Origin: JAIWNK01 sp964453115
GTDB taxonomy: Bacteria > Chloroflexota > Anaerolineae > Anaerolineales > Anaerolineaceae
Assembly (NCBI GenBank): GCA_964453115.1
Contig: CAYVRT010000004.1
Coordinates: 93,812 to 157,811 of the forward strand
DNA: 64,000 bases
Direction: 5' to 3'
The position numbers and the translations under genes are program-made. This document shows positions 7,949 to 15,613 of this stretch, piece by piece. The stretch's first letter is position 1; the number at the start of each line of letters is the position of its first letter. The notes below the pieces were generated by a model. The model was not told where the DNA came from. It did no database searches and worked only from the letters and a program-made list of their open reading frames with translations.

Positions 7949-9292
7949 TTACCAGATTCGTTCCAGGTCGGGGTTTTCGCAGGCGCGCCGTCCAACTTTT
8001 GCCAGGTTGACCCATTTCCCATGCACGTTGACGCGCACGACATCGGCGGTGAAATCGGTGATGGTTGATCCGTGATTGTCGAACAGCGATGAACCAACGG
8101 CATAAATATCTACAGGGACATTTAACTTTTCGAAGCGCGTAATTTTTTCGGGGGTGAACCCGCCTGAGACAATAATTTTTACCGCCTGGCAATATTGCCG
8201 GGCGGTTTCGCGCCAGGCTGGTGGAAGATCCCAGTTTTGCCAAGCCGAATCGAGCGCCTGACGGACGAGGAAAACGAGGCGCGGGTTGACGCCGAGATCG
8301 AGCGCTGGGTCGCCAAGTGGCGGGACGGAGCAATCGCGCTGATTGCCGCTCGTATCAAGCCGGACACCATAAAGCCGGAATTGTTCGGCGGATTCGGGTT
8401 GTTGAGCTTCAATGTGACGGCGGTATTCCTCGAACATGGCCTGACAAACAGCCAGTGAATCATGCACACAATCGTTATTGAAATCTACCAATGCGATGCG
8501 TGGAATGTGGCGGGGTAGGGTGCGGGCAAACGCCAGCATGGCCTGGCAAGTATCGCCAAGGAAGCATGCGATGGCTGCGTGTGCAACCGTACCGCCGCCT
8601 GCGCCGCCCCACCAATCGCCCTGGGCATCGGTGGAGACAAAAGGTCCCAGGGTGTGGGCATAATCAAGATTATAGCGCTGGACGGCAATTTGATAGGCGT
8701 AACCATCCGCAGCCTGCACTTCGTGCAGGTCAAAACGAGCCGGGAAGAAGAGAATGGGTTTGCCGCGCGTGGCAATCAAAGTTTGATAGACATTGGTGGC
8801 AACGCGGCTGGCGCGTGTGAGGATGCCCAGGGTGGGCGTTTCCAGGATGGCAAAATCGCGGTAGCGTCCGCGTACGCGCAGAACCGGGCGGATGTGCAGT
8901 GGATCACCATCATAGGCAACGGTGCAGCCATCCTGCACAGCCCAAACTTGAAGTCGGTCGGCAGTGTTGATGAAGGTTTCTGCTTCGAAATAACCGGTGC
9001 AATGACGCAGCATCGTCAGGGCCTTATCTACACCTACAACCAGCGTGTTGCCGGCGCGCCGGGTGAACCATTGCATTTCAACTTCAATATCGCCGGGAAG
9101 CAGACCCTGTGGGGAAAGATTGTCCGGCAGGTTGTGTTGGTTGCCGGTGTAGGTTTCGCCGTTGGTGGATAGCGTGGAAAGGATGGCGGCAATATTGACA
9201 AAGTATTTGTCGGTGTACCAGCCGCGCCGCATCCGTTCAATGTCGAGTTTGAAGGTGCTGTTATCGAGCCGTTTTTGGTCAAAGAAACTCAT
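7949..9292 (-). CDS. pncB: Nicotinate phosphoribosyltransferase family protein
   Basis: Probable NAD-salvage enzyme joining nicotinate to PRPP. The 447-residue protein begins with TFKLDIERMRRGWYTDKYF, carries EVEMQWFTRRAGNTLVVGVDKAL, and ends with IIVSGGFTPEKI plus PVDIYAVGSSLF, the phosphate-binding barrel signature of this family. A specific subfamily cannot be assigned by eye, so nicotinamide or another base remains possible. ATG 9292 has GAGGTG upstream. It is a single gene behind a strong promoter overlapped by a palindromic operator. Confidence 0.82.
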   Translation of the reverse strand: MSFFDQKRLDNSTFKLDIERMRRGWYTDKYFVNIAAILSTLSTNGETYTGNQHNLPDNLSPQGLLPGDIEVEMQWFTRRAGNTLVVGVDKALTMLRHCTGYFEAETFINTADRLQVWAVQDGCTVAYDGDPLHIRPVLRVRGRYRDFAILETPTLGILTRASRVATNVYQTLIATRGKPILFFPARFDLHEVQAADGYAYQIAVQRYNLDYAHTLGPFVSTDAQGDWWGGAGGGTVAHAAIACFLGDTCQAMLAFARTLPRHIPRIALVDFNNDCVHDSLAVCQAMFEEYRRHIEAQQPESAEQFRLYGVRLDTSGNQRDCSVPPLGDPALDLGVNPRLVFLVRQALDSAWQNWDLPPAWRETARQYCQAVKIIVSGGFTPEKITRFEKLNVPVDIYAVGSSLFDNHGSTITDFTADVVRVNVHGKWVNLAKVGRRACENPDLERIW

Positions 9293-9302
9293 GTCACCTC
9301 TT

Positions 9303-9323
9303 TAAGTGTATAAATTACACTTA
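9303..9323. promoter_or_regulatory. Candidate operator, 21-bp perfect palindrome
   Basis: TAAGTGTA, five-base spacer, TACACTTA (9303-9310 and 9316-9323). It begins at the last base of the minus-strand -10 element and covers the predicted transcript start, a classical repressor position. The regulator is unknown; NrtR-type NAD regulators use operators of similar size, but this motif was not matched to one. Confidence 0.6.
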
Positions 9324-9350
9324 TTATAAGGCGTTTACGGCGTTTGTCAA
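9323..9350 (-). promoter_or_regulatory. Promoter of the nicotinate phosphoribosyltransferase gene
   Basis: Minus strand: TTGACA (9350-9345), 16-bp spacer, TATAAT (9328-9323). Predicted start near 9316, inside the palindrome at 9303-9323. Confidence 0.8.
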
Positions 9351-9365
9351 GAGAGGCGGGGTGGG

Positions 9366-10562
9366 TTATATTGATAGGCCGGGAAGAGAAACCGACGGTG
9401 CAAGTTCAATGGTAGAGGCATGGAGATAAGTGGCAAAGGCTTGCAGTGCCTGGGAAATTGCTTGCTGGAGAGGTGGGGTGGGCTGTTGATTGGCTTCCCA
9501 CCACCAGTTTTGGATGGTGAGTCGCCCTGTTTTGCGTTCGAAACTGGGGTCAAAGCGAGCAACGAACTGGTCACCATACAGGACGGGCAGGGTGTAATGG
9601 CCATATTTGCGCTGTGCCGGTGGTTTGTATACTTCCCAAATGTAATCGAAGTTGAAGAGCAAACGCAAGCGCTGACGATCCCAAAGCAGGTTATCGAGCG
9701 GGGCAAGGAAGCTGATGCTGGGTTCGGCAGGTGGAGGACTTTCAAGCAGGGAGAGGTCGGTGTTGCGCAGGTAGAAGATGTGCCGAGGTAGGCTGTTGAT
9801 TAGCACAGCCTGGATGAGGCCTTGTTGCAAGAGGCGCTTTAGGGCTGCCTGACGCTGTGCGCTTTTGCATTCCAGAATGCCGCCCCAGTGTTCACCTGCG
9901 CCAGGGTGTGCCAGGCCAAGGCTGCCAATGCGGCGCAGGATGTGCCAGTCGTGATAGGCTTCGAGGGTGGGGAAGGGGTCGGGCGTTTGAAGGATTTCGG
10001 TTGACAACAAATGCTCGACGGAGTCGAAAAAACGGCGGGTGCCAATGCGATGATGGATGCCTATTTCACCGCTGAAGTAGAGCGCTTCAAGGGTGGAACG
10101 CACCAGGCGGGTGGAACCCCAAAACCAGTCGGCGCGCTCTTTGTTTTCAATATCTATGGAGGAGAGCGGTCCGCGCTGCTTCAGGTTTTGGCGGACGAAA
10201 TCAGCGAGGCGCATGCCAGGCTGATCGGGTTGGGCGTAGTGTTGGCGCATGATTGACCGGCGCCGGGCAAAGCAAGGCCAATCGGCGGCGGTGTAGATGC
10301 TCATGACCTTGTCCCAGCCATCCCAGAGCAGTCGGTCATGGTAGAGTAATTCATCCAGCATGGCTGAAGAATAATCTTGTAGGCGGGCTTGCAGAACCAG
10401 GTGTGGGTTGGGGCCAACAATGTTGACCGGGTCATATTGGATGCAGCCAAAGCGTTGTATGAGTTGTAAGATTCCCTGCTTGCCTTGCAAACTGCGCGGC
10501 GGCCAGAGGAATTGTTGGGCAAGCAAGAAATGCTGTGCCTGGGTTGGGGTGAGAGTGAGCAT
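9366..10562 (-). CDS. YcaQ/AlkZ-like DNA glycosylase (HTH_42 family)
   Basis: Likely a glycosylase acting on bulky or crosslinked DNA, by family membership. The 398-residue protein has tandem winged-helix character, the N-terminal FGCIQYDPVNIVGPN containing the catalytic-type QxD motif (Q42, D44), a central HWGG segment, and the C-terminal VYKPPAQRKYGHYTLPVLYGDQ followed by RFDPSFERKTGRL typical of YcaQ. Divergent from the phosphoribosyltransferase at 10667. A sequence close to a LexA box lies 12-25 bp upstream of its ATG. Confidence 0.85.
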   Translation of the reverse strand: MLTLTPTQAQHFLLAQQFLWPPRSLQGKQGILQLIQRFGCIQYDPVNIVGPNPHLVLQARLQDYSSAMLDELLYHDRLLWDGWDKVMSIYTAADWPCFARRRSIMRQHYAQPDQPGMRLADFVRQNLKQRGPLSSIDIENKERADWFWGSTRLVRSTLEALYFSGEIGIHHRIGTRRFFDSVEHLLSTEILQTPDPFPTLEAYHDWHILRRIGSLGLAHPGAGEHWGGILECKSAQRQAALKRLLQQGLIQAVLINSLPRHIFYLRNTDLSLLESPPPAEPSISFLAPLDNLLWDRQRLRLLFNFDYIWEVYKPPAQRKYGHYTLPVLYGDQFVARFDPSFERKTGRLTIQNWWWEANQQPTPPLQQAISQALQAFATYLHASTIELAPSVSLPGLSI

Positions 10563-10573
10563 GGATTGATTTT

Positions 10574-10587
10574 AGAATGAACGTTCT
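10574..10587. promoter_or_regulatory. LexA-box-like sequence
   Basis: AGAAT-N4-GTTCT, one mismatch from the AGAAC-N4-GTTCT type of SOS box, lying between the glycosylase start and the -35 of the divergent gene. It is short and could be chance. Confidence 0.3.
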
Positions 10588-10590
10588 GGT

Positions 10591-10619
10591 TTGTCAAGCA
10601 AAAGGCAACATGGTACAAT
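10591..10619 (+). promoter_or_regulatory. Promoter of the Apt-like gene
   Basis: TTGTCA (10591-10596), 17-bp spacer, TACAAT (10614-10619). The predicted start near 10626 excludes the in-frame start codons at 10577 and 10610 and supports ATG 10667. Confidence 0.7.
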
Positions 10620-10666
10620 CAATTGAACACCGACAGGTGTATCTTAATCAATTGGGAGCGGTTGTA

Positions 10667-11221
10667 ATGAAAGATACGCGTGAGACGTATGCGGTGGAAG
10701 TGGCAGGGGTGAAACGGGATTTGCGTCTGTTTGAGGTCAAACCAGGTTTGCGGATCGCCATTTTGAATATTTTGGGTGATACTGAGTTGGTTGGTGCTTG
10801 CGCCAAAGCATTGGCTGAAAAACTTTTTGGGCACGAGTATGATGCAATTGTGACGGCGGAAACAAAAAGCATCCCGTTGGCGCATATGCTGTCGGTTGAG
10901 ACGGGGAAACCGTATGTGATTTTACGTAAATCCTATAAGCCTTATATGGGTGAGGCATTGCAAGCTGAGACGCTTTCGATTACAACCGGCGCGCCGCAGA
11001 CGTTGTATCTGGATGAGAAAGATTGTGTATTGTTGTGTGGACGGCGGGTTGTAATTTTAGATGATGTGATCAGCACTGGTTCAACTTTGCAGGGTATGCG
11101 CCTGGTGATGCAGAAGGCTGGCGCAACAGTTGTGGCGGAGACGGCAATTTTTACGGAAGGTGAACGTGCCAAGTGGTCACAGATTGTGGCGCTGGGGCAT
11201 TTGCCAGTCTTTAGTGATTGA
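10667..11221 (+). CDS. Adenine phosphoribosyltransferase-like protein
   Basis: PRPP-dependent phosphoribosyltransferase of 184 residues, the size of bacterial Apt. The PRPP loop VVILDDVISTGST is at 128-140, with VTAETKSIPLAHMLS and PYVILRKSYKPYMGE resembling the Apt/Xpt core. Purine salvage is the probable role; base specificity cannot be read, and xanthine/hypoxanthine or a PurR-like regulatory use remain possible. The start is placed at 10667 because the promoter lies just upstream and GGGAG precedes it. Its 3' end overlaps the convergent lipoprotein gene by 11 bp. Confidence 0.78.
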   Translation: MKDTRETYAVEVAGVKRDLRLFEVKPGLRIAILNILGDTELVGACAKALAEKLFGHEYDAIVTAETKSIPLAHMLSVETGKPYVILRKSYKPYMGEALQAETLSITTGAPQTLYLDEKDCVLLCGRRVVILDDVISTGSTLQGMRLVMQKAGATVVAETAIFTEGERAKWSQIVALGHLPVFSD

Positions 11222-11723
11222 GCGTGCGTGGAGCATCCATGCTGAACAGGGATGGCTGAGCAGCGTCCTCGCAGCGCGGGGTATCGGAGAGTGGCTGTCC
11301 ATTGGGGTCGAGGACAGGAATATCCAGCGCTGTTGAACTGCCCGAAAAACGCAATCGCAATGAGATTGTGCCTTGGGGTGGATTGTTGCACCAGTTATTC
11401 CAGCGAAATTCGATTGCCAGGCTATCCTGTGGGGAGAGGGTGTAGGTGCTGAGAAGGTCGCTGTCGGAGATGCTTTGGACGGCGAGAAAATTTCCGCTTT
11501 CGTCGAGGACGATGACTTGAGGGCTGCCGCTCCAAGTGCAATTGGTGTTGGTGTAATTGGTGAGCGTGATTTGTCCAGTCAGGCTGCCTGTGGCTGCCAG
11601 CCAGGTGGCGGAAGGGGTTAGCTTGGCAAGCGAACAAGCTGCATCTGGTGTGATTTGGGGCGTGGCTGATTGGCAGGCGGTGAGGAGGGTGAAGAGGAGA
11701 AAGAAGATAAGCGGGGATTTCAC
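11211..11723 (-). CDS. Predicted lipoprotein with DUF4232-like domain
   Basis: 170 residues with a signal peptide and lipobox (LLTAC, lipidated Cys about 17), so exported and membrane-anchored. The mature part is a beta-rich domain (GSLTGQITLTNYTNTNCTWSG..., ...LAIEFRWNNWCNNPP) resembling DUF4232-type lipoproteins; function is unknown. Its start overlaps the galK stop by 4 bp, so it is the last gene of the 14802-11211 operon. Confidence 0.75.
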   Translation of the reverse strand: MKSPLIFFLLFTLLTACQSATPQITPDAACSLAKLTPSATWLAATGSLTGQITLTNYTNTNCTWSGSPQVIVLDESGNFLAVQSISDSDLLSTYTLSPQDSLAIEFRWNNWCNNPPQGTISLRLRFSGSSTALDIPVLDPNGQPLSDTPRCEDAAQPSLFSMDAPRTLNH

Positions 11724-12859
11724 GGCTCGACCCAGGCGCCATTGCTGGCATGACAGAGGTAAACCTCAGCTCGTTTGCCGCATTTGCTCGCATAGCCATC
11801 GGTTAGTTGGGCGATGAAGGACTCGGCCTGCGCTTCTTCAACCAGGTTGACCGTACAGCCACCAAAGCCTGCTCCGCTCAGCCGGGCGCCCAGGCAGCCT
11901 GGGATATTGGCGGCAATTTCAACCAGTGCATCCAGCTCGGGGATGCTGACTTCGTATAGATCGCGAAGTGAGGCGTGACCGGCGAACATGAGCTGTCCAA
12001 AGCGGGTGGAATCGCCTTTTTCAAGACATTGTGCCGCTTCATCAACGCGAGCACATTCTTCCACCACGTGTTGGGCGCGTTTTTGTACCATGGGCGGTAA
12101 CTGACTGCTGACGCGGGCAAAATCTATTGGGGAGACATCGCGTAAAGCGCGCACATTGGGCAATTTGCTTTGTAAGTGGCGCACCGCTTCTTCACATGCA
12201 GCGCGGCGCTCATTATAGGCTGAGGTTGCCAGGCTGCGGCGCATTTTGGAATCGGCAATGATGATTGCAGCCCCGACGGGAAGTGGAACCGGACGCCAGA
12301 GCAGGGTGCGCGTGTCAAAATGCAGAGCGTGCCCGGCGACACCATTGGCACACGCAAATTGATCCATCAGGCCGCAATTAACGCCCACATAGCGGTTTTC
12401 GGCCTCCTGGCAAAGGCGGGCAAGCGTTAGCCGGTCCAGTTCCCAATTACCCAATGCCTGCCACAGGACAGCAAAGCCAACTTCCACGGCGGCTGAGGAG
12501 CTTAGCCCGGCGCCCATGGGGACACTTGAAGTGAAGGCGGCTTCCATTCCTTGTAGACGGATGCCGTGTTGCTCCAGTACCCAGGCAACACCTGCCGGGT
12601 AGAGCGCCCAGGATGGTAGCGGGTTGCCGGCTGTATCCTGCCGGGTGGAGAGTAAATCCAGGTCAAAAGTGATTTTTTGATTGAGATCGAGGGCGTGTAA
12701 GGTGACCTTTCGGCCTGGTTGCAATTCAGCACCCAGTTGCACGTTGCGGTCAATGGCAGCCGGCAAAACAGCGCCATCATTGTAATCTACGTGTTCGCCA
12801 AGCAGATTGACCCGGCCCGGTGAAACAACACGATAGGGGGCGTTTTTAAGTTCGAACAT
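11720..12859 (-). CDS. galK: Galactokinase
   Basis: Phosphorylates alpha-D-galactose to galactose 1-phosphate (Leloir pathway). A GHMP kinase of 379 residues: the galactokinase signature GRVNLLGEHVDYN at 15-27, the ATP loop PMGAGLSSSAAVEVG, and C-terminal GARLSGAGFGGCTVNL. ATG 12859 has GGAGAAG upstream; a longer in-frame reading only adds sequence antisense-like to the GIY-YIG gene. It overlaps the upstream GIY-YIG gene by 14 bp. No galT or galE lies alongside. Confidence 0.96.
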   Translation of the reverse strand: MFELKNAPYRVVSPGRVNLLGEHVDYNDGAVLPAAIDRNVQLGAELQPGRKVTLHALDLNQKITFDLDLLSTRQDTAGNPLPSWALYPAGVAWVLEQHGIRLQGMEAAFTSSVPMGAGLSSSAAVEVGFAVLWQALGNWELDRLTLARLCQEAENRYVGVNCGLMDQFACANGVAGHALHFDTRTLLWRPVPLPVGAAIIIADSKMRRSLATSAYNERRAACEEAVRHLQSKLPNVRALRDVSPIDFARVSSQLPPMVQKRAQHVVEECARVDEAAQCLEKGDSTRFGQLMFAGHASLRDLYEVSIPELDALVEIAANIPGCLGARLSGAGFGGCTVNLVEEAQAESFIAQLTDGYASKCGKRAEVYLCHASNGAWVEP

Positions 12860-13127
12860 GATTTTCTTCTCCACAAACAGGGGTTTGATTTTGAACGAGA
12901 CGCTGTTTTTGGGCGTGGTTGAGGCGTTTGATGGCAAGTTCTCGGCGCTGTGCGGTGGCCCGGTCGGGTTGGCTTTCCAGGTAGACCAGGCGCACCGGGC
13001 CATGGGTGCGGGTGTAGGCTGCGCCCTGGCCGCGGTTGTGTTGTTGGACGCGGCGTTGCGGATTGGTTGTCCAACCCGTGTAGAAACTGCCATCGGCACA
13101 TTCCACCATGTAGCAGTAAAAGGGCAT
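12846..13127 (-). CDS. GIY-YIG domain protein (YhbQ/UPF0213 type)
   Basis: Small 93-residue protein consisting of one GIY-YIG nuclease fold: YCYMVECADGSFYTGWTTNPQRRVQQHNRG, then the conserved Arg and Glu in RRELAIKRL. Such stand-alone proteins are common; their DNA substrate and role are unsettled. It lies 5 bp after the TyrA-like gene and overlaps galK, so it belongs to the same transcript. Confidence 0.88.
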   Translation of the reverse strand: MPFYCYMVECADGSFYTGWTTNPQRRVQQHNRGQGAAYTRTHGPVRLVYLESQPDRATAQRRELAIKRLNHAQKQRLVQNQTPVCGEENHVRT

Positions 13128-13132
13128 TGGAA

Positions 13133-14128
13133 TCAGGCGGAGGGTTTGCGGGGGCGAATGCCGATCAGGCGATTAAGCATTTCGCCAACAGTGGGTAGTT
13201 TAAAGGCGCTTTCGGGATTATCTAGAATGGGATCCCAGGCATTGCGCCGCCGCTCTGTTTCCCAGGTTTTGCGGTTTTCAGCTGCCTGAGCAAAGATTTG
13301 CATCAACGATGTTTCATCTTGTTCTTGCAGACCGTTGCGCAGGGATTGCAGGGTGCCGATGTATTGATCGAGCATGCGAAGGTTATTCTCACGGTTTAAG
13401 AACAGGGCATGAGTCAGGGATTCGCTGTCATCGAGCAGGGTTTCCGGGTCGGTTGCGGAAGCGTAGGCACGCCCGGCCATTTTTCGGGCTTCCTTCCAGC
13501 CGGGTTGCAGGGTGGTAGTAAGTACCAGGGCGGTAGCTTCTAATCGGGGCAGAATTTCGCTGCTGGCAAGCAGACCATCCGCTTCCATTGCTGTGGTGAA
13601 GCAGGCTTGTGCACCAAGCAATACACATAATTCATCGGCTAGTTTGAGAGCCGCAGGATCGGTATCTGTTGCATCACTGATCAAGATCTGACTGTGTTGA
13701 AACAGGTCGGAATGAGCCGTTTCGGGGCCATTGCCGGCTTCTTTGAGATAGGCCGGATTGAGACTTGGGGTGAAGCCAAGCAGGTATCGCTGGGCAGGGA
13801 AGAGTTCTTTTGCCCATTGGTGAGCGGTTTGATGACAGGGGTTTGTGCTGAGAACGACGGCTCCTTGTTTGAGAACGGGAGCAATCAATTCCAGTGTGAT
13901 TCGCAGCTCAGCCGTTGGCGCGGCAATGAGGATCAGGTCTGCTTTTTCGACAGCAGCCGGCAAGTTGCGAAAGCTGTGATCTAGTGCACCCAGCTTGAGC
14001 ACGCGATCGGTGCGGGCAGGGTCGCGGTCAATACCGGAGCGATGGATTTTGGCTTTGTGCGGGGCAAGTGCCAGGCCAAAGGATGCGCCCAGGCGGTTGA
14101 GGCCGATGAGGGTCAGTTCGACGGGCAT
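13133..14128 (-). CDS. Prephenate dehydrogenase-like NAD(P)-binding protein
   Basis: 331 residues with an N-terminal Rossmann fold (LTLIGLNRLGASFGLAL, DLILIAAPTAEL, GAVVLSTNP) and an all-helical C-terminal domain, the architecture of TyrA-type dehydrogenases. The glycine motif is unusual (GLNRLG rather than GxGxxG), so activity on prephenate is not assured; a related 2-hydroxyacid or oxidoreductase role is possible. CAGGAG precedes ATG 14128. Second gene of the minus-strand operon that starts at 14802. Confidence 0.7.
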   Translation of the reverse strand: MPVELTLIGLNRLGASFGLALAPHKAKIHRSGIDRDPARTDRVLKLGALDHSFRNLPAAVEKADLILIAAPTAELRITLELIAPVLKQGAVVLSTNPCHQTAHQWAKELFPAQRYLLGFTPSLNPAYLKEAGNGPETAHSDLFQHSQILISDATDTDPAALKLADELCVLLGAQACFTTAMEADGLLASSEILPRLEATALVLTTTLQPGWKEARKMAGRAYASATDPETLLDDSESLTHALFLNRENNLRMLDQYIGTLQSLRNGLQEQDETSLMQIFAQAAENRKTWETERRRNAWDPILDNPESAFKLPTVGEMLNRLIGIRPRKPSA

Positions 14129-14160
14129 TTGTTCATCTCCTGAAAAAATGATCGGTGAGG

Positions 14161-14802
14161 TCAGCCGCCAAGCAGCAACCCAAAAAGCAAATCAATGGCT
14201 GGTTCAATGGCCCAGCCGAGGAAGTTGAAGCCCAGGCGGGGGAGGATGACAACCAGAAATAGCAAGAGGAAGGAACTGATGGGGCGGATGGCATCCAATG
14301 CGCGGGCCATGGGGGGGGGGGCGAAGTAATCGGCAATTTTTTCGCCATCCAGTGGAGCAAGCGGAATGAGGTTAAACAGCATCAGGGCCAGGTTTGACCA
14401 GATGAAGGAGAGCAGGAAAACATACGGGCTGGGGAGCAGCCCGGTGGTGGGGGTGAACTCTACCAGGTTGAGCCGCAATGGAATGGCGGCTAAGAGGGCT
14501 AACAAAAAGTTGGACATGGGGCCAGCCAGAGAGACCCACATCAGTGCGGAAGGCGAGCGACGGCGCAGGGTGTAGGGGTCTACGGGGACGGGTTTGGCCC
14601 AGCCAAACCCAACCAGAACAAACATGAGCGTTCCAATCAGGTCGAGGTGTGCCAACGGGTTGATTGTCAGGCGGCCATTGGCGCGCGGGGTATCATCGCC
14701 AAAGGCATTGGCAGTGATGGCATGAGCAAATTCATGCACTGGCAATGCAATCAGCATGATCACCAAGTTGGTAATGATGAAAGCGGGGGCTAAATCAAGC
14801 AT
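14161..14802 (-). CDS. Site-2 protease family (M50) membrane metalloprotease
   Basis: Intramembrane zinc protease of 213 residues with about five or six membrane segments. HEFAH at 23-27 supplies the zinc histidines and catalytic Glu, and LDG at 151-153 in NLIPLAPLDGEK supplies the third ligand. No PDZ or CBS domain is attached; the target is unknown. ATG 14802 lies only seven bases from a TATAAT, so the mRNA may be leaderless. A run of 11 G on the plus strand (14311-14321) encodes the prolines of APPPMAR. Confidence 0.9.
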   Translation of the reverse strand: MLDLAPAFIITNLVIMLIALPVHEFAHAITANAFGDDTPRANGRLTINPLAHLDLIGTLMFVLVGFGWAKPVPVDPYTLRRRSPSALMWVSLAGPMSNFLLALLAAIPLRLNLVEFTPTTGLLPSPYVFLLSFIWSNLALMLFNLIPLAPLDGEKIADYFAPPPMARALDAIRPISSFLLLFLVVILPRLGFNFLGWAIEPAIDLLFGLLLGG

Positions 14803-14808
14803 GGGTTG

Positions 14809-14814
14809 ATTATA
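14809..14814 (-). promoter_or_regulatory. -10 element of the M50 operon
   Basis: TATAAT on the minus strand, six bases before ATG 14802. No good -35 was seen. The spacing predicts transcription starting at or next to the start codon. Confidence 0.55.
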
Positions 14815-14824
14815 ACATGGGTGG

Positions 14825-14830
14825 TATAAT
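14825..14830 (+). promoter_or_regulatory. -10 element of the DUF951 gene
   Basis: TATAAT on the plus strand, six bases before GTG 14837, again predicting a leaderless message. The -35 region is weak. Confidence 0.55.
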
Positions 14831-14836
14831 CTGGAC

Positions 14837-15043
14837 GTGTTACCCGAGCTAAAGCTGGAAGATGTTGTTCGTTTGCGCAAACCGCATCCCTGTGGATCGT
14901 ATGACTGGAAAGTGGTGCGGCTGGGGGCAGATATTGGGCTGGAGTGTTGTCGGTGTGGGCGGCGGGTGGTGCTTACACGGCGTGAGCTTGCGCGGCGGCT
15001 AAAGCGTTTATTGGGGCAAACGATTCCATTGGGGGAGGATTGA
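14837..15043 (+). CDS. DUF951 family protein
   Basis: 68-residue protein of unknown function. It matches the compact DUF951 pattern: a basic beta-rich start, RKPHPCGSYDWKVVRLGADI, then a CxxC pair (CCRCGR) and a basic C-terminus. The three cysteines and HPC suggest metal or nucleic-acid binding, by inference only. Starts with GTG; no ribosome binding site is seen, in keeping with the -10 at 14825-14830 and leaderless translation. Confidence 0.82.
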   Translation: MLPELKLEDVVRLRKPHPCGSYDWKVVRLGADIGLECCRCGRRVVLTRRELARRLKRLLGQTIPLGED

Positions 15044-15084
15044 ATTCTGGCTTTGTGAGAGTGGCGCAAGCGCAATCTTTCGAG

Positions 15085-15090
15085 TAGAAT
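15085..15090 (+). promoter_or_regulatory. Possible -10 element of tsaE
   Basis: TAGAAT seven bases before ATG 15098, so transcription could begin very close to the start codon. The -35 region is not convincing. Confidence 0.35.
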
Positions 15091-15097
15091 CAAAGGT

Positions 15098-15613
15098 ATG
15101 CCTATTTTGAGTGCCAAAACATTGGAATTTTTCAGTCATAGCCCTGAGCAAACGCGCCGAGCTGGAATGCGGATGGGTGCAATGCTTGGGATGGGTGATT
15201 TGTTGTGCCTTTCTGGTGATTTGGGGGCCGGGAAGACGACCCTGGTGCAGGGCTTGGCGCAGGGCTGGGGATCGCTGGATGCGGTTTCTAGTCCGACTTT
15301 TGTCTTGGTCAACGTTTATCGCCGATTGGATGGTGGTCAACTTTATCACCTGGATGCCTATCGTTTGCGAGATGCCGAAGATGCAATAGACCTGGATTTG
15401 GATTCCATGCTCGAAAGTGGTGCTTTGGTGGTGGAATGGCCGGAACGGATTGAGCGGGCTTTGCCAAAAACGTGTTTGTGGGTACAGATGCGCTATTTGG
15501 AGGATGAGCAGCGCGGGATGGTGTTTGAGCCGCATGGAGCGCGCTATGAACGGATGGTGATGGAGTTGAGGCGCAAGATGTATGGAGGACTTCATGCTGT
15601 TGGCAATGGATAG
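15098..15613 (+). CDS. tsaE: tRNA t6A biosynthesis ATPase TsaE
   Basis: ATPase partner of TsaB/TsaD in making N6-threonylcarbamoyladenosine at tRNA position 37. 171 residues; Walker A GDLGAGKTT at 40-48, the family motif SSPTFVLVNVY, HLDAYRL and VVEWPERI. Overlaps tsaB by 20 bp. tsaD is not in the window. Confidence 0.95.
   Translation: MPILSAKTLEFFSHSPEQTRRAGMRMGAMLGMGDLLCLSGDLGAGKTTLVQGLAQGWGSLDAVSSPTFVLVNVYRRLDGGQLYHLDAYRLRDAEDAIDLDLDSMLESGALVVEWPERIERALPKTCLWVQMRYLEDEQRGMVFEPHGARYERMVMELRRKMYGGLHAVGNG

Noticed and set aside
12860..13099. N-terminal extension of galK (80 more codons)
   Set aside because: It lies entirely over the GIY-YIG gene in another frame, and galactokinases start at about MFEL; ATG 12859 has its own ribosome site.
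14803..15117. N-terminal extension of the M50 protease gene
   Set aside because: It would run antisense to the DUF951 gene and past two promoters; the added sequence is Arg/Ser-rich and not membrane-like.
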